Below are positions 46,546 to 58,137 of a stretch of 64,000 bases of DNA, piece by piece (position 1 is the first letter of the stretch; each line of letters opens with the position of its first letter). Source of the stretch: Massilia sp. W12 (GTDB lineage Bacteria > Pseudomonadota > Gammaproteobacteria > Burkholderiales > Burkholderiaceae_D). The DNA lies in assembly GCF_037300705.1 (NCBI RefSeq), contig NZ_CP147776.1, positions 868,001 through 932,000 on the forward strand, written 5' to 3'. A program made the position numbers and the translations under genes. The notes under the pieces are model-generated. The model worked only from the letters and a program-made list of their open reading frames with translations, searched no databases and had not been told where the DNA came from.

Positions 46546-47691
46546 TCAGCCGCTGAAGCGCTGCAATTGCGCCTCTTTCTTTTCCATATCCGTGTCGGAA
46601 TCCGCATAGCGCAGCGCGATATCCTGAAATTCCTGCTGGATTTCCATAAACGCATCCACGATGTCCGGGTCAAAGTGTTTGCCGCGCCCCTCGGCGATGA
46701 TGGCGGCGGCTTGCGCATGGCTCATGCCCTCTTTATAGACGCGGCGCGAAATCAGGGCGTCATACACATCCGCCACCGCCATTAAGCGCGCTGAAATCGG
46801 AATCGCATCGCCGCGCAAACCTTGCGGATAACCGCTGCCATCCCATTTCTCCTGGTGGCTGTAGGCGATTTCCTTGGCATATTTCAAAAAATCCACCTCC
46901 ATTCCCAAATCGCGCTCAGCGGCGGAAATCGCATCGCGTCCCAAAGTGGTGTGGGTTTTCATGATTTCAAATTCATGCGGTTCAAAGCGTCCCGGTTTGA
47001 GCAGAATGCGGTCGGGAATGCCGACCTTGCCGATATCGTGCAGCGGCGCCGATTTGTACAGCAGCTCAATGGTTTTATCATCCAGGAAATAACCGAAACG
47101 CGGATGCAGCCGCAATTTATGCGCCAGCGCTTTGACATAGTTGGAGGTGCGCCGGATATGGTTGCCGGTGTCGCTGTCGCGCGTTTCGGCCAGTGAGGCG
47201 ATGGTGTGAATGGTGACATCCTGCAGCGCTTGAATCTCGCGCGTGCGCTTTTCGATTTCATGCTCCAGGAATTTATTCTGATCGCGCAGAAAATCATTCA
47301 CGCGCTTGGCCGCAAGCTGGGTTTTAATGCGCGCCTGCACAATCGGCGGGCTGATCGGTTTGGTGATGTAATCCACCGCGCCCATTTCCAGACCCTTGGC
47401 CTCATCATCCACTTCGCTCATGGCGGTGACGAAAATGACCGGGATATCGCGCGTGGCCGGATTGGCTTTCAAGGCCATGCAGACTTCATAGCCGCTCATG
47501 CCGGGCATCATGATATCGAGCAGAATCAAATCGAGGCGGGTTTCTGAAAATGCGATTTTCAGCGCGCGTTCGCCATTGATCGCAATCTTGGTGCGGTAAT
47601 TGCCTTCCAGCACTTCGCGCAACAGGTCAATATTTTCCGGCACATCATCAACAATCAGGATAACCGGCTTGTCAGCTTGATTCTGGTTCAT
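46546..47691 (-). CDS. Response regulator with HD-GYP domain, cyclic-di-GMP phosphodiesterase
   Basis: 381 residues. An N-terminal receiver ([14 protein letters not shown]; phospho-acceptor Asp59 in [13 protein letters not shown]) is joined by a coiled coil (about 125-165) to an HD-GYP domain with [10 protein letters not shown], then [11 protein letters not shown] and [21 protein letters not shown] proteins hydrolyse cyclic-di-GMP. It is the last gene of a three-gene operon; its start overlaps the stop of the hybrid kinase as ATGA, so it is the predicted output of that kinase. Confidence 0.95.
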   Translation of the reverse strand: MNQNQADKPVILIVDDVPENIDLLREVLEGNYRTKIAINGERALKIAFSETRLDLILLDIMMPGMSGYEVCMALKANPATRDIPVIFVTAMSEVDDEAKGLEMGAVDYITKPISPPIVQARIKTQLAAKRVNDFLRDQNKFLEHEIEKRTREIQALQDVTIHTIASLAETRDSDTGNHIRRTSNYVKALAHKLRLHPRFGYFLDDKTIELLYKSAPLHDIGKVGIPDRILLKPGRFEPHEFEIMKTHTTLGRDAISAAERDLGMEVDFLKYAKEIAYSHQEKWDGSGYPQGLRGDAIPISARLMAVADVYDALISRRVYKEGMSHAQAAAIIAEGRGKHFDPDIVDAFMEIQQEFQDIALRYADSDTDMEKKEAQLQRFSG

Positions 47692-50600
47692 ATTTTTTCC
47701 TCAACCGCGTGCATGGCGCTGACCGCCGCCAGCGCGTTTTGCAATAGTTGTGCCGCCTCGTCAAAATCATATGCGGCCAGCGCCTGCTCCAGCGCTTGCG
47801 CCGCGCTGTCTTGTTGTGCGGCCTGCAGCAATGGTTTTAATTCTGGCATGCGCTTGATCGCCATGGAGTCATTCTCGTGTATCAATTCCAGAATTTGCGC
47901 ACCGGATTGTTGTATTTTACGTGCCAAGGCGGGATCCAGCGGCGCCGGATTGGCGTCCGGCGCGGGCGGCGCGCTGTGGCTGACCGGCTTGTTGCTCAGT
48001 TGCAGCGTGCGGCGCAAATGTCCCAGCAATTCTTTCATCAATTGCGCCAGCTGGAACAGCATGGCGGCCTGACCTTGTCCGGTATCAGTCAGCGCCGCTT
48101 CATCCATCCTTTTTTCCTTGATCCATTTTTCCAGCTCCGCCGCACCGTGTTGCAATTGGGTGGCGCCGATATTGCCGGCCAGTCCTTTCATGGTGTGGGC
48201 TTCTCTTTGTGCGGTTTCCATATCTTGCTGCGCCAAGGCAAGGGAGAGTCGGGCGGCCCAATCGGCCTGGGTTTCGACAAAGCGCAGCAATAATTTATGC
48301 AGCAATGCGCGGTTGCCGCCGACCCGCTTCAAGGCGCCTTCTAAATCCAGGCCGGGAATCTCGTCGGGCAAGATTTCCGCAGGTTTGGGCGGCGCTGCCG
48401 GCGGTAATTGCTGCACCCATTCCGCCAGCGCGGATTGTAATGGGGCCGGTGGCGCGGCGCTCGCAGAAGGCGCTGCCGCGCTGCTTTGGCGCGCTGCCGG
48501 CTTGATCCATTTCGCCAGCGTGCAATACAGTTGCTCGACATCAATCGGCTTGGCCACAAAGTCATTCATGCCGGCAGCCAGGCATTTCTCGCGGTCGCCC
48601 ACCATGGCGTTAGCGGTCATGGCGATTACCGGCAAGGACTGGAGCACGGGATCGCGGCGCAATTGGCGTGTGGCTTCATAACCATCCATCACCGGCATTT
48701 GGCAATCCATCAAGACCCCGTCATAAGCTTGAGCTTGTTGCCGCAACATAAACAGCGCCTGTTCGCCATTGCCGGCTATCGCCACGCTGACGCCGATTTC
48801 GCGCAGAATGTCCTGCGCCACTTCCTGGTTGACTTCATTGTCATCCACCAGCAGCAAATGCGCGCCGCGCACCGCGTGTGCGGCGGCATGCGAGGCATCT
48901 TCCCGTTCACGCCGGCGCGCACGGTACACCGCATCGCGCCCGAAACAGGTGAGCAGGGTGTCGAGCAGGGTGGAGGGACTGACCGGCTTGGTCAGCACGG
49001 CGTCGATTTTCAGCGTGCGCGCGCTTTCCTCCAATTCCTCGCGGTTATACGCGGTGATCATGATGAAGGCCGGCACTTGCGCCAATTTCTCATGACGGCG
49101 CATGTGTTCAATCGCTTTCACGCCATCCATGCCGGGCATTTGCCAATCCATCAAAACCAGGCCGTAATCCTGGCCCCTCTCCTGCGCCTGTTCCATCGCG
49201 GCTAAGGCTTGGGCGCCGCTGGCCACTGCTTCAGCGGCAAAGCCCAGCATGTGCAACATGCTGACCAGAATTTCGCGCGCGCTGGCGTTGTCGTCCACCA
49301 CCAGCACGCGCATATTTTGCATGCCGATTTCAGCGGCATGCGGCAGCGCCGCCAATTGTTCCTGCGCCAAGCTGAATTCGGCGTCAAAGTAGAAACAGGC
49401 CCCTTGCCCCGGCGCACTCTGTACGCCGATGCTGCCGCCCATCATTTGCACCAGCCGGCGTGAAATCGCCAAGCCCAGGCCGGTGCCGCCATATTTGCGC
49501 GTGGTCGAGGCGTCAGCCTGGCTGAAGGCGGTGAATAAGCGCGCCTGCTGTTCTTGTGACAGGCCGACGCCGGTATCGCGCACTGCGATATGCAAGCAGA
49601 TGCGGCCAGGGCTGGGTAATTTGTCCTGCGCGCGCCGGATCGACAGCACCACCTCGCCGCGTTCTGTGAATTTAATCGCGTTGCTGACCAAATTCAGCAA
49701 TACTTGATTCAAGCGCAGCGGGTCGCCCTGCAAACTGCCCGGCACCCCGGGGCCAATGTCGAACAGCAATTCCAGGCCCTTGTCCTGCGCCTTGATCACA
49801 GACAAATCCGCCAATTGTTCCAGCACATCTTCGAGCTGGAAGGGAATGCTTTCAAAACTGAGTTTGCCGGCCTCGATTTTGGAAAAATCCAGGATGTCAT
49901 TAATGATGCCAAGCAGGTTTTTAGCAGCGGCATCGACTTTTTCCAGGTATTTGCGTTGCTTGGGTTTGAGTTCGGTTTGCAGCGCCAGATGGGTCATGCC
50001 GATAATGCCATTCATCGGCGTGCGGATTTCATGGCTCATATTCGCCAGAAAATCAGACTTCAAGCGCGAGGCGATTTCCGCTTCCTGCACCGCCAGCCGC
50101 AGCGTTTGCTGTTCGGCCAGGCTTTGCGTCATTTTGTCGAGTGCGCGCAAGAGCTGGCCGGTTTCATCCAGGCTCAGATCAATTGGCACACAACGCAAAT
50201 CGCCACGCGAGACGCGCTCAGCCAGCGCCACCGCATTTGAAAGCGGCTCGGTGATCGAGCGGGTCGTGCGCCAAACCGAGAGCGCACCCGCAGCCAAGGC
50301 CAGCACACCCAGCAATAGCATGGCGTTACGCAATCGCGTCACACGCTGGCTGGACTCAGTCGCACTGTGCATGACTTCATGCTCCTGCAGTTTGACCATC
50401 AACTTGATTTCATTCAACATGCTTTCCAAATGCGGCAGGGTTTTTTGCCGCAATAAGCGCATGGCCAGATCCGGCTCTTGAGCCTCCACCAGATCCGCTA
50501 ATTCGATGAATGAATCGTAATAGCGCGCGCGCGTGCTGGATAAGTCGAAAATATGTTGGCGCAGTTTCGGATGAATGCTGTGTTTTTGCAAATCGGCGAA

Positions 50601-50894
50601 GGCCTGGTCAATCACTCTTTTTTCATGGTCGATACGCGGGTAAATGGTTTTGCGCTGTTCCAGGTCTGACACCAGCAATTCCTGCGCCAGACGGGCCGCC
50701 TGCAAAGCGCTCGCATCAATCGTGTGAATCGCTTTGGTGGCCTGCCAATCTTCATTGAGCAGGTGACGGTTATGTTGCTCGATGTCGGAAATACCCTGCA
50801 CCGCAGCCCAGATGATGCCCGCCATCAAGAACAGCAAGATGCCGTATCCGAGGCCGATCCGGATGCTGATTTTCAAATCGCGCCAGCGCCTCAT
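47688..50894 (-). CDS. Membrane hybrid histidine kinase with two receiver domains and Hpt
   Basis: 1068 residues. Two membrane helices (about 11-30 and 190-210) enclose a four-helix-type sensor; a HAMP domain follows. HisKA has His288 ([12 protein letters not shown]); the HATPase has [15 protein letters not shown] and [13 protein letters not shown]. Receiver 1 contains [12 protein letters not shown], receiver 2 contains [12 protein letters not shown], and an Hpt-like domain near the C-terminus has [12 protein letters not shown]. It starts 4 bases before the end of the upstream sensor kinase gene and ends on the HD-GYP gene. It should relay signals to the HD-GYP protein. Confidence 0.94.
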   Translation of the reverse strand: MRRWRDLKISIRIGLGYGILLFLMAGIIWAAVQGISDIEQHNRHLLNEDWQATKAIHTIDASALQAARLAQELLVSDLEQRKTIYPRIDHEKRVIDQAFADLQKHSIHPKLRQHIFDLSSTRARYYDSFIELADLVEAQEPDLAMRLLRQKTLPHLESMLNEIKLMVKLQEHEVMHSATESSQRVTRLRNAMLLLGVLALAAGALSVWRTTRSITEPLSNAVALAERVSRGDLRCVPIDLSLDETGQLLRALDKMTQSLAEQQTLRLAVQEAEIASRLKSDFLANMSHEIRTPMNGIIGMTHLALQTELKPKQRKYLEKVDAAAKNLLGIINDILDFSKIEAGKLSFESIPFQLEDVLEQLADLSVIKAQDKGLELLFDIGPGVPGSLQGDPLRLNQVLLNLVSNAIKFTERGEVVLSIRRAQDKLPSPGRICLHIAVRDTGVGLSQEQQARLFTAFSQADASTTRKYGGTGLGLAISRRLVQMMGGSIGVQSAPGQGACFYFDAEFSLAQEQLAALPHAAEIGMQNMRVLVVDDNASAREILVSMLHMLGFAAEAVASGAQALAAMEQAQERGQDYGLVLMDWQMPGMDGVKAIEHMRRHEKLAQVPAFIMITAYNREELEESARTLKIDAVLTKPVSPSTLLDTLLTCFGRDAVYRARRREREDASHAAAHAVRGAHLLLVDDNEVNQEVAQDILREIGVSVAIAGNGEQALFMLRQQAQAYDGVLMDCQMPVMDGYEATRQLRRDPVLQSLPVIAMTANAMVGDREKCLAAGMNDFVAKPIDVEQLYCTLAKWIKPAARQSSAAAPSASAAPPAPLQSALAEWVQQLPPAAPPKPAEILPDEIPGLDLEGALKRVGGNRALLHKLLLRFVETQADWAARLSLALAQQDMETAQREAHTMKGLAGNIGATQLQHGAAELEKWIKEKRMDEAALTDTGQGQAAMLFQLAQLMKELLGHLRRTLQLSNKPVSHSAPPAPDANPAPLDPALARKIQQSGAQILELIHENDSMAIKRMPELKPLLQAAQQDSAAQALEQALAAYDFDEAAQLLQNALAAVSAMHAVEEKI

Positions 50895-53170
50895 TCCTGT
50901 CCCCCGTGTTGCGATGTCCGCACGCTCTCGCCAGCTTCCGGGGCCTGCAAGGGCAGGATCATGGATAAGCGCGTGCCTTTGCCGAATTCGCTGTGCAAGG
51001 CGATGCGGCCACCCAGAACGCCGCTCACCAGATTATAGACAATATGCATGCCAAGCCCGGAGCCGCCTTGCCCCAGTTTGGTGGTGAAAAAAGGGTCAAA
51101 CACGCGTTCCAAGTGCTGTTCGCGGATGCCCACCCCGTCATCCGAAAAACAGATTTCCACCTGGCCGTCCGGCAGTAAATGGGTATCCAGATACATATTG
51201 CCCTGTTCCCGTCCCTCGAAGGCGTGGGCTAAGGCATTGGTGATGAAATTGGTGACCACCTGTCCCAGCGGGCCGGGGTAAGAGTTCATATTGATGCCGC
51301 TTTGCAAATCCAGGTGCAGGTTGTACGGCGTTTTTTTATATAGTGGTTCGAGCGTGATCACCACTTCTTCCAGCACCTGGCGCAAATCGAAGTGGCGCTT
51401 TTGATTGCTGGATTGATCCACCGCCACCTGCTTGAAACTGCTGACCAATTCAGCCGCGCGGTGCAAATTGCGCACCAGGATTTCCGCGCCCTTGGCCGAC
51501 GATTCCAGATACTTGTCCAGCATGGAGCGGCGCGCATTGCCGCCGCGCACTTCCGACAACATTTGATTGGCGCTTTCCTGCAGGGTTGAAGCGACGGTGA
51601 CGCTGTTGCCGATAGGCGTGTTCAATTCATGCGCGACGCCGGCCACCAGGCTGCCCAGCGCCGCCATTTTTTCAGAGCGGAATAATTCGCTTTGCATGGT
51701 TTGCAGTGAAGTCAGGGCTTGGCCCAATTCCTGATTCGCATTTTCCAGTTTTTCAGTGCGCTGGCGCACGCGCTGCTCCAATTCCGTATTCAATTCGCGG
51801 ATCTGGTTTTCGATTTCGCGTTGGCGCGTGATGTCAATCGGGGAAAATAAAATCAGCTTGCCCACGCCGGTGTCCAAGAGCCGCGCCGATAACTGGCAGA
51901 TCGCAACGCTGCCATCGCGCCTGCGCATATGCACTTCGATCCGGTCCACCGACTGTTGTTTGAGCAATAAGTCCAGATAGGCCTGGCGCTCATGCGGATA
52001 GACCCACCAGCCGATGATGTTGCTGGTTTTGCCGCACACCTCATCCCGGCTGTAGCCGCTTTGCTGCAGCAGCGCATCATTGATTTCCAGCAGCACCTCG
52101 CTATCCAAACGCTTCAAGGCCAGCGGCACCGGCGAGTGCTGAAACAGGGAGGCGAATTTGCTTTCACTGTTGCGCAATGACGCTTCCGAGCGGTGCAGGC
52201 GGCGGATGTGTTGCAACAGGAAAAAAGTCAAAATCAGAATAAAGCCTATCGTTGCGCCGGAAAACAGGGCGCGGTCGATTGAGCGTTTTTTCCAGGCCGC
52301 CAATATGCTGTTGTAATCGCGCGCAAACACCGTGGTCAGCGGATAGCCGCTGATTTTGCGATAAGTGTAGAGCCGCTCGCCGCCGTTGCGCTCATCCAGA
52401 AAACCCTGGCCGCTGATAGAGCCTTCCTGCGCTCCGCCATTGAGCTGGCGCAACATCGGGTGCGCTGAAATATCCATATCCAGATAACGCATTTCAAACG
52501 GCGAGCGCAACACCACAAAACCCTCATTGGCGAACAGGGAAACCAGGGCGTTGCTGTTTTTCGCCACCCGCGCATAGACATTGCTGAAATAGGAAATCGA
52601 GATATCCGTGCTGATCACGCCCAGATAGCGCTGTTTGCTGTCATACAGATTGCGCGCAATCGGCAACACCAGTTGCTGATCATAAAAGCGTTTTAAAGGA
52701 TGACCGATGATGGCGCCTTTGTGCTCCGGGTGGCGTAACAGAAACCGCAAGTAATTACGGTCGTAGGCGTCAAATTGAAAGGCGGGATAATCCAGTGACG
52801 TCACCCAGTTTTCCCCGGCGGGATTGGTGTATTGCAGTGCGGTCAGGAAGCGGTTGTCATGCAAGCCCTGATTGATTAATTGCAAAATTTGCTCACCTTG
52901 CAAGCTTTGTGCGGTGTGCCGGTCTTGCGCGATTGCCGCCGCCACGGTATCGAGTTTGCGCTCAGCGTCCTGCAAGGTTTGGCTGGCGTGCTCTTCCAAC
53001 AGGCGCACGGCGATCAAGCCATTGCCTTGTTCAGATTCCAGCGTCAGCAGACGATCTTGCGCCACCGCCCACCAAGTTTGGCCGATGATGGCGGCGATTG
53101 TCAGGCTGACAAAAAATAGCAGGACCGGACCGGCATCAGCCGCCCGGCTTCCCGGCTGCGCTGAATTCAT
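50891..53170 (-). CDS. Membrane sensor histidine kinase with dCache and PAS domains
   Basis: 759 residues. A membrane helix (about 13-34), a periplasmic double-Cache-like domain (about 50-310, with [15 protein letters not shown] and [14 protein letters not shown]), a second helix (about 318-340), a PAS domain (about 350-470), a coiled coil, HisKA with His514 ([14 protein letters not shown]) and an HATPase ([44 protein letters not shown]). Cache domains commonly bind small metabolites. It heads a coupled operon with the hybrid kinase and HD-GYP regulator, and is divergent from asmA. Confidence 0.93.
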   Translation of the reverse strand: MNSAQPGSRAADAGPVLLFFVSLTIAAIIGQTWWAVAQDRLLTLESEQGNGLIAVRLLEEHASQTLQDAERKLDTVAAAIAQDRHTAQSLQGEQILQLINQGLHDNRFLTALQYTNPAGENWVTSLDYPAFQFDAYDRNYLRFLLRHPEHKGAIIGHPLKRFYDQQLVLPIARNLYDSKQRYLGVISTDISISYFSNVYARVAKNSNALVSLFANEGFVVLRSPFEMRYLDMDISAHPMLRQLNGGAQEGSISGQGFLDERNGGERLYTYRKISGYPLTTVFARDYNSILAAWKKRSIDRALFSGATIGFILILTFFLLQHIRRLHRSEASLRNSESKFASLFQHSPVPLALKRLDSEVLLEINDALLQQSGYSRDEVCGKTSNIIGWWVYPHERQAYLDLLLKQQSVDRIEVHMRRRDGSVAICQLSARLLDTGVGKLILFSPIDITRQREIENQIRELNTELEQRVRQRTEKLENANQELGQALTSLQTMQSELFRSEKMAALGSLVAGVAHELNTPIGNSVTVASTLQESANQMLSEVRGGNARRSMLDKYLESSAKGAEILVRNLHRAAELVSSFKQVAVDQSSNQKRHFDLRQVLEEVVITLEPLYKKTPYNLHLDLQSGINMNSYPGPLGQVVTNFITNALAHAFEGREQGNMYLDTHLLPDGQVEICFSDDGVGIREQHLERVFDPFFTTKLGQGGSGLGMHIVYNLVSGVLGGRIALHSEFGKGTRLSMILPLQAPEAGESVRTSQHGGQE

Positions 53171-53292
53171 GCAGACACGCTCCGCAAGAAATTAAGAACT
53201 TCAGTGTACAGGATTTGCCAGTGTGCGGGCGGATTGGAATGTCGCTGTGCGACGCATCTGCTACACTGCGCCTGCTAATCAGGGAGGAACGC

Positions 53293-55749
53293 ATGAAACC
53301 TGTCGTCAAATATCTCGCCTTGGGCTTGGGCGGCGTGTTGTTGCTATTGCTGGCGCTGGGCGCCTGGCTTGCCGCCACCTTTAATCCAAATGATTACAAA
53401 CCTGAGATTATTGCCATGGTGCAGCAAAAGAAACAGCGCACCCTGGTCATTCCGGGCGAAATCAAACTCAAATTCTTACCCCGCATCAGCGTTGAGCTGG
53501 GCGCCTTCAGTCTGTCTGAGCGCAATAGCCAAAATGAATTCCTGGCCGTGCAGCAAGCCAATCTGGCGCTGGAATTCTGGCCCTTGCTGCAAAAGCAACT
53601 GGTGGTGGACAAGCTTGCTTTCGATGGCGTGCGCTTGCACCTCAAACGCGACAAAAACGGTCAGACCAATTTGGATGATTTGCTGGAAAAAGAGCCGGAC
53701 AGCGGGCAAAAACTGCGTTTTGAAATTGCCGGTGTGCAGCTGCGCAATGCCGATATCCTGTGGCAAGACGCGCAGAGCGGACAGCGCGCCGAACTCAAGG
53801 GGCTGGAATTGAAAACCGGCCCGATTGCCGAAGGTGTGGCCAGCAAAGTCGAGGCGGCGGCGCAGATTGCCGCCACGCAGCCGAAAGTGCAGGGCAAATT
53901 CCAGCTCAACACCGGTTTCCGCTTTGCTCCGGGGCAGGAAAGCAGTTTGCAGAAGTTGCAATTTCAATATGAAGGCGATGCCCTGGAATATAAGCAGATC
54001 AAGGCTTCGCTGAGCGGCGATGTGAAATTGCCGCCACAAACCCCGCCCCCGGGCGCCGCTGGCGCATCAGCCCCGGCCAGCGCGGCTGCTTCAGCCGGGG
54101 CCGCCGCAAGTCCCCTGGCGTTTTCCATCAGCGATTTCAAACTTGATGCGCAAGCCATGCAGGGCGCGCAAAAATTGCAGGCGCAGATCAGCTTGCCGCT
54201 CTTGGATTGGCAAGACAAATTCAAGTTGGAAAAAATGCAAGCCAAATTCAGCTTGCAGCAAAGCGCAGCGCACAGTCTTGAAGTTGATTTGCAAAGCGGG
54301 GCCGCGCAGGGCGATGCGAAACAGGTGCGCCTGGGGCAATTGAGTCTGCAATTCAACCTCAAACAGGAAGGCTTGCAAGCCAAGGGGCGTTTGCAAGGCG
54401 CACTCGATCTGCAGCCGGAAAAATTGCAAGCGCGCAGCCAGGATTTGCATTTGCAAGTCGAAGGCGAGGCCAGCGGCACGCCGCTGGCGCTGGATTTGCA
54501 CACCCCCTTGCAGGCTGATTTGCAGCAAGGGCGGATCAAACTGGCCGCACTCAAAGCGCAGGCGCGCCTGCCGCATCCGGCGGCTGCGCGGGCGGGCGCG
54601 CCGAAAAATCTGGAGCTGGCCTTAAACGGCGATGTGGAAGCCGACCTCAAGCGCGAACAGCTCGACGCGCGCATGCAAAGCCGCTTTGATGAAAGCAATC
54701 TGCAACTCAAACTGGGAATGCGCGGCTTCAAACAAGCGCTGTATCTGGCGGATATCAATATCGATAAAATCGACGCTGACCGTTATCGCGCAAATGCGGA
54801 AAAACCGGCGGCGCCAAGCGCCAGCCCGACCCCGGCCACAGCGCCGGCCACGCCAGCGCAGGAGCCGGAAATCGCATTGAAAGCCTTGACCGGGATGAAT
54901 CTGGAAGGCAGCCTGCAAGTCGGCAGTTTGCATCTCAGCAATTTGAAAATGCAAAACCTGGGCCTGAAGCTGAAAACCCGGCCCGGCAAAGATGGCGGGC
55001 GTCTGGAATTGAGCAATTTGCAAGCGCAGCTGTATGGCGGCAAGCTTGACGGCAGCCTGGCCTTGCTGGTGCAGGGCAAAACCCAGCAATTGCAGCTCAA
55101 GCAAAATTTGAGCGGCATCAATATCGCGCCGCTGCTCAAAGATCTGCAAGGCAAGGCCGCGCTGGAAGGGCGCGGCAATGTGCAACTCGATCTGCAAACC
55201 GAAGGCACGCGTTTATCCAGCTGGCGGCGCAATCTGCAAGGCGGCATGAAAATGAATTTGCAAGACGGCGCTCTGGTCGGCTTTAATCTGGCGCAAATCA
55301 TCCGCAACGCCAAGAGCGCACTTGGCGCAGCCGAGAGCAAGACCGGAACCTCAAGCCAGCTGGAAAAAACCGATTTCAGTGAATTGGCCGGTTCCCTGCA
55401 ATTTAAACAAGGCGTGGGCCATAACGAAGACCTGAGTTTAAAGTCGCCCTTATTCCGTGTTGCCGGCTCCGGCGATATTGACCTGGGTGCGGAAAAGCTG
55501 GATTACCTGGTCAAGCCCACGGTGGTGGCCAGCTTGCAAGGGCAGGGCGGGCCGGAATTGCAGGCCTTGAAAGGCTTGACCATCCCGGTGCGCTTGAGCG
55601 GCCCCTTCACCGCCATCCAATGGAAGATCGACATGGCGGCCCTGGCCAAGGAAGCCGCCGGCCAGAAAGTGCAGGAAAAGAAGGAAGAAGTGAAGAAGAA
55701 CCTGCAGGATAAATTGAAGGATGGCTTGAAAGGCTTGTTTGGCAAATAA
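53293..55749 (+). CDS. AsmA-family protein
   Basis: 818 residues from the ATG at 53293 (AGGGAGG upstream). An N-terminal membrane anchor at about 5-24 is followed by ATFNPNDYKPEIIAMVQQ, the AsmA opening, and IKLKFLPRISVELGAFSLSE. The rest is repetitive beta structure rich in L, Q and K. The C-terminal AsmA-like part includes GRGNVQLDLQTEGTRLSSW and DGALVGFNLAQIIRN. Large family members bridge the envelope and move phospholipids; this one is of medium size. The tail (about 795-818) is strongly Lys/Glu-rich. A hairpin follows. Confidence 0.9.
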   Translation: MKPVVKYLALGLGGVLLLLLALGAWLAATFNPNDYKPEIIAMVQQKKQRTLVIPGEIKLKFLPRISVELGAFSLSERNSQNEFLAVQQANLALEFWPLLQKQLVVDKLAFDGVRLHLKRDKNGQTNLDDLLEKEPDSGQKLRFEIAGVQLRNADILWQDAQSGQRAELKGLELKTGPIAEGVASKVEAAAQIAATQPKVQGKFQLNTGFRFAPGQESSLQKLQFQYEGDALEYKQIKASLSGDVKLPPQTPPPGAAGASAPASAAASAGAAASPLAFSISDFKLDAQAMQGAQKLQAQISLPLLDWQDKFKLEKMQAKFSLQQSAAHSLEVDLQSGAAQGDAKQVRLGQLSLQFNLKQEGLQAKGRLQGALDLQPEKLQARSQDLHLQVEGEASGTPLALDLHTPLQADLQQGRIKLAALKAQARLPHPAAARAGAPKNLELALNGDVEADLKREQLDARMQSRFDESNLQLKLGMRGFKQALYLADINIDKIDADRYRANAEKPAAPSASPTPATAPATPAQEPEIALKALTGMNLEGSLQVGSLHLSNLKMQNLGLKLKTRPGKDGGRLELSNLQAQLYGGKLDGSLALLVQGKTQQLQLKQNLSGINIAPLLKDLQGKAALEGRGNVQLDLQTEGTRLSSWRRNLQGGMKMNLQDGALVGFNLAQIIRNAKSALGAAESKTGTSSQLEKTDFSELAGSLQFKQGVGHNEDLSLKSPLFRVAGSGDIDLGAEKLDYLVKPTVVASLQGQGGPELQALKGLTIPVRLSGPFTAIQWKIDMAALAKEAAGQKVQEKKEEVKKNLQDKLKDGLKGLFGK

Positions 55750-55754
55750 GCGCA

Positions 55755-55779
55755 GGCGGGCGGCCTTATGCCGCCTGCC
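55755..55779. terminator. Probable bidirectional hairpin after asmA
   Basis: GGCGGGCGGC (55755-55764) and GCCGCCTGCC (55770-55779) pair over 10 bases with one G-U. It sits between asmA and the convergent small gene. No T-run is present. The arms differ by one base from the hairpin at 36631. Confidence 0.5.
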
Positions 55780-55780
55780 A

Positions 55781-56020
55781 TCAGCCGAATTGCGCCAGCT
55801 TTGGCAAATCATATTTCAGGCGCACCATGTCATGCGCCAGACTGGCGTCATACACGCCACGGATGCGCCCGGATTGCGCGCGCAAAAAGGTGCGCTCGAT
55901 GTGCGGCGGCAAGCCATCCGCGCCGGTGGCTGACAGCCAGTCCGGCGGCAGCTGAAAACGCGCAGCGCATGCGCAGCGCCGCTCAGCGGCATCACCGTAA
56001 TCGAAAAAACGGCAAACCAT
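55781..56020 (-). CDS. Small hypothetical protein
   Basis: 79 residues from the ATG at 56020 (MVCRFFDYGDAAERRCACAA). It contains GLPPHIERTFLRAQSGRIRG and ends KYDLPKLAQFG. No family is recognised. Support is limited: codon use fits, a G-rich stretch lies upstream of the ATG, and it stops just after a hairpin that could serve both convergent genes. It may still be spurious. Confidence 0.4.
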   Translation of the reverse strand: MVCRFFDYGDAAERRCACAARFQLPPDWLSATGADGLPPHIERTFLRAQSGRIRGVYDASLAHDMVRLKYDLPKLAQFG

Positions 56021-56047
56021 CAGCCCGTTTCCCCACCCCCAGCGCAC

Positions 56048-56485
56048 TATGCGCGCGCAAGCGGCCGACTGTGTTGATCTTGCAGCCTGACGTCGGCGAC
56101 TTGCCTGAACTTGGATAAATCATCCCCGCGCGGACGCAGATCCGCCCGCGCATACCAAGGCTGCTGAAGGCGGCGCCTGATATCCAATTGCGTAATGTAT
56201 TGCTGGTATGCATTTTGCTTCTTCTGTTTTTAGTCATGCAGATGGTTTTTCCGCTGGCATGGCGAAGCAACAGGGTTTGAAGATGGAGCAATCGTGGAAA
56301 GAAATATTTCCTGGTGGAAAAGAAAGATATACAATGCACATACTATTTAACATGCATGCTTGTATTCATCGGCTTTGCCGGATTCACCGGTATGCAGACG
56401 CGCAAGCGCCAGGGCTTGGCGAGCTCAGCTTGAGTATCGGCGCACTGAAATTTACGCAATAAACATATTGCGCAAGGAATTCATC
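56048..56485. other. Intergenic region upstream of the CARDB-like protein genes
   Basis: About 440 bases without a convincing gene. AT content rises from about 56200 to 56350. It likely includes the promoter for the gene at 56486. Confidence 0.4.
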
Positions 56486-58123
56486 ATGAAAAAAATTGTT
56501 ATGTTGTTGGCGGCGCTGGGTTGCCAATCTTTGTCAGTTGCCTATGGCGCTGATCTGTATGCCGGTAATGGCGGCGTCAAAATCGGCGTGGATGGCAATG
56601 GCAATGGCGGGCGCAGCGTGGCCTGGGACGGGGTGCTGGAAGTCAATGACAATGAAGTGGTGCGGGTGGACAGTATGGATATCTGCTATGTCCGCATCTG
56701 GCATGAAGCCTATGCCAAGGATATGACGCCCAACACCACAGCAGTCTTGCGCTCGCTCAGCAAACACGGGGCATGGCAGATTGTGCCGCATGTCTCTGCG
56801 CAAGGCATGCTGCAGCCGACGGTGTATGGCGCGATGATACGCAAAGGCAAGAATCTGGTTGAGATCATGCTTGACCCGGATCATATTCTGGCGGAAAGCA
56901 ATGAAAACAATAATAAGAAAAGCTTCAGCTTGAATTATCAAGGCAATAAATGCGATGTGCGCGGGCCTGGCGCCACCCCCACGCCCACCCCGACTGCGAC
57001 GCCAATTCCGACGGCCACGCCAACCCCGACTGCGACGCCAATTCCGACTGCGACGCCAACCCCGAGCGCCACGCCCAATCCGCGCCCCACGGCGACCCCG
57101 GCGCCAAACCCGCCGTCGCCCAGCCCCACGCCAACGCCAACGCCGCCCAAAAACAATCCAGGACGCGCAGATTTGCAAATCGATACGCTGAACACCCGCA
57201 TCGCCAATATACTGATTCCGGCTAAAGATACCTTGCTTGAGCTGCCGCCTGGCAGCGCACGCATGCAGGCAGATGGTAAATGCGGATTTGAGATTGTGTT
57301 CGCTGAATATAATGCCGGAAAGGGGGATGCCGGCCCTGCGCTGAGCCGGATTTGGCGTGATCGCCTGAGTATCCTGGATTTGCCCCGGCAAGGTCTGCAG
57401 GCCAACTATATAACGGCGAGCGGTGCGATGATTTTGCTGCCGCCCGGCCGCAGCCGATTGCTTTGGGAGGTTGACAGCAATAAGCAAGTGCAGGAAGACA
57501 GCGAGTCGAATAATCAGATCAGTTTTGATGTGATGGTCCGGGATACTTGCCAGCCCAGCGCTACGCCGACCCCGACGCCTGCGCCAAGCCCCGTGCCGAC
57601 ACCCGGCGCCAGCCCGACGCCTGCGCCAAGCCCCGTGCCGACGCCCGGCGTCAGTCCGACGCCGACTGCCACGCCAGCGCCGCAACCCAGCCCGGTTCCA
57701 GGCAAGCCGGCGCGGCCAGTGGAGTCGCCCGTGACAGCCGATTTGCGTTTGATCGGCGGCCTGACCTTAGGCCCGCGCGCATTGGCCTGGGGCGGTGAGT
57801 ACGCCTTAAGCGCCGCAGATCTGACGCCGGGGCGGGGTTGCCGTTTGCCGCTGCGCTTCAATGTGGAAAACGCCGGCCAGGCGCCCGCCTTTGCGTTTTA
57901 CGCCAGGGTTTCCTTCGGCAATGGACAGAGTGTGGAAATCGGCCCGTTTAACCAGCCTCCTGGCTCCAAGAGCGAAATGGCGGCGACCCTGACCTTGCCG
58001 CATTACACCAGCGGGCTGACTCTGCTGCTCGACAGCCGGAATCAGGTGGTGGAAGCGGAAAAACGCAACAATGTCGGCGCCATCCGCCTGAATGTCGGCG
58101 CTTTGTGCAAGCCGCTTAAATAA
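56486..58123 (+). CDS. Secreted protein with three CARDB-like domains and Pro/Thr-rich linkers
   Basis: 545 residues, ATG with AAGGA upstream. A signal peptide ends at about AYG-AD (residue 21). Three beta-sandwich-like domains (about 22-158, 229-350 and 413-545), each with an 'ExNNN' turn (ESNENNNKKSF, EDSESNNQISF, EAEKRNNVGAI) followed by a Cys near the domain end, resemble CARDB domains. The linkers (about 161-228 and 353-410) are repeats of PTPTAT and PSPVPTPG and resemble linkers of secreted enzymes. No catalytic domain is visible, so it may be a binding or adhesive protein. The next gene is a relative. Confidence 0.78.
   Translation: MKKIVMLLAALGCQSLSVAYGADLYAGNGGVKIGVDGNGNGGRSVAWDGVLEVNDNEVVRVDSMDICYVRIWHEAYAKDMTPNTTAVLRSLSKHGAWQIVPHVSAQGMLQPTVYGAMIRKGKNLVEIMLDPDHILAESNENNNKKSFSLNYQGNKCDVRGPGATPTPTPTATPIPTATPTPTATPIPTATPTPSATPNPRPTATPAPNPPSPSPTPTPTPPKNNPGRADLQIDTLNTRIANILIPAKDTLLELPPGSARMQADGKCGFEIVFAEYNAGKGDAGPALSRIWRDRLSILDLPRQGLQANYITASGAMILLPPGRSRLLWEVDSNKQVQEDSESNNQISFDVMVRDTCQPSATPTPTPAPSPVPTPGASPTPAPSPVPTPGVSPTPTATPAPQPSPVPGKPARPVESPVTADLRLIGGLTLGPRALAWGGEYALSAADLTPGRGCRLPLRFNVENAGQAPAFAFYARVSFGNGQSVEIGPFNQPPGSKSEMAATLTLPHYTSGLTLLLDSRNQVVEAEKRNNVGAIRLNVGALCKPLK
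56975..57150 (+). repeat. Short tandem DNA repeats encoding the first Pro/Thr linker
   Basis: Imperfect tandem units such as CCGACTGCGACGCCAATT encode the (PTAT/PIPTAT) linker. Such repeats can change copy number by slippage. A second set lies at about 57550-57700. Confidence 0.75.
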
Positions 58124-58137
58124 GTCCTCATCTTCAG

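Noticed and set aside
56975..57150. CRISPR-like or phase-variable repeat array
   Set aside because: The repeats are in frame and encode a Pro/Thr linker; there are no unique spacers. Length variation is still possible.
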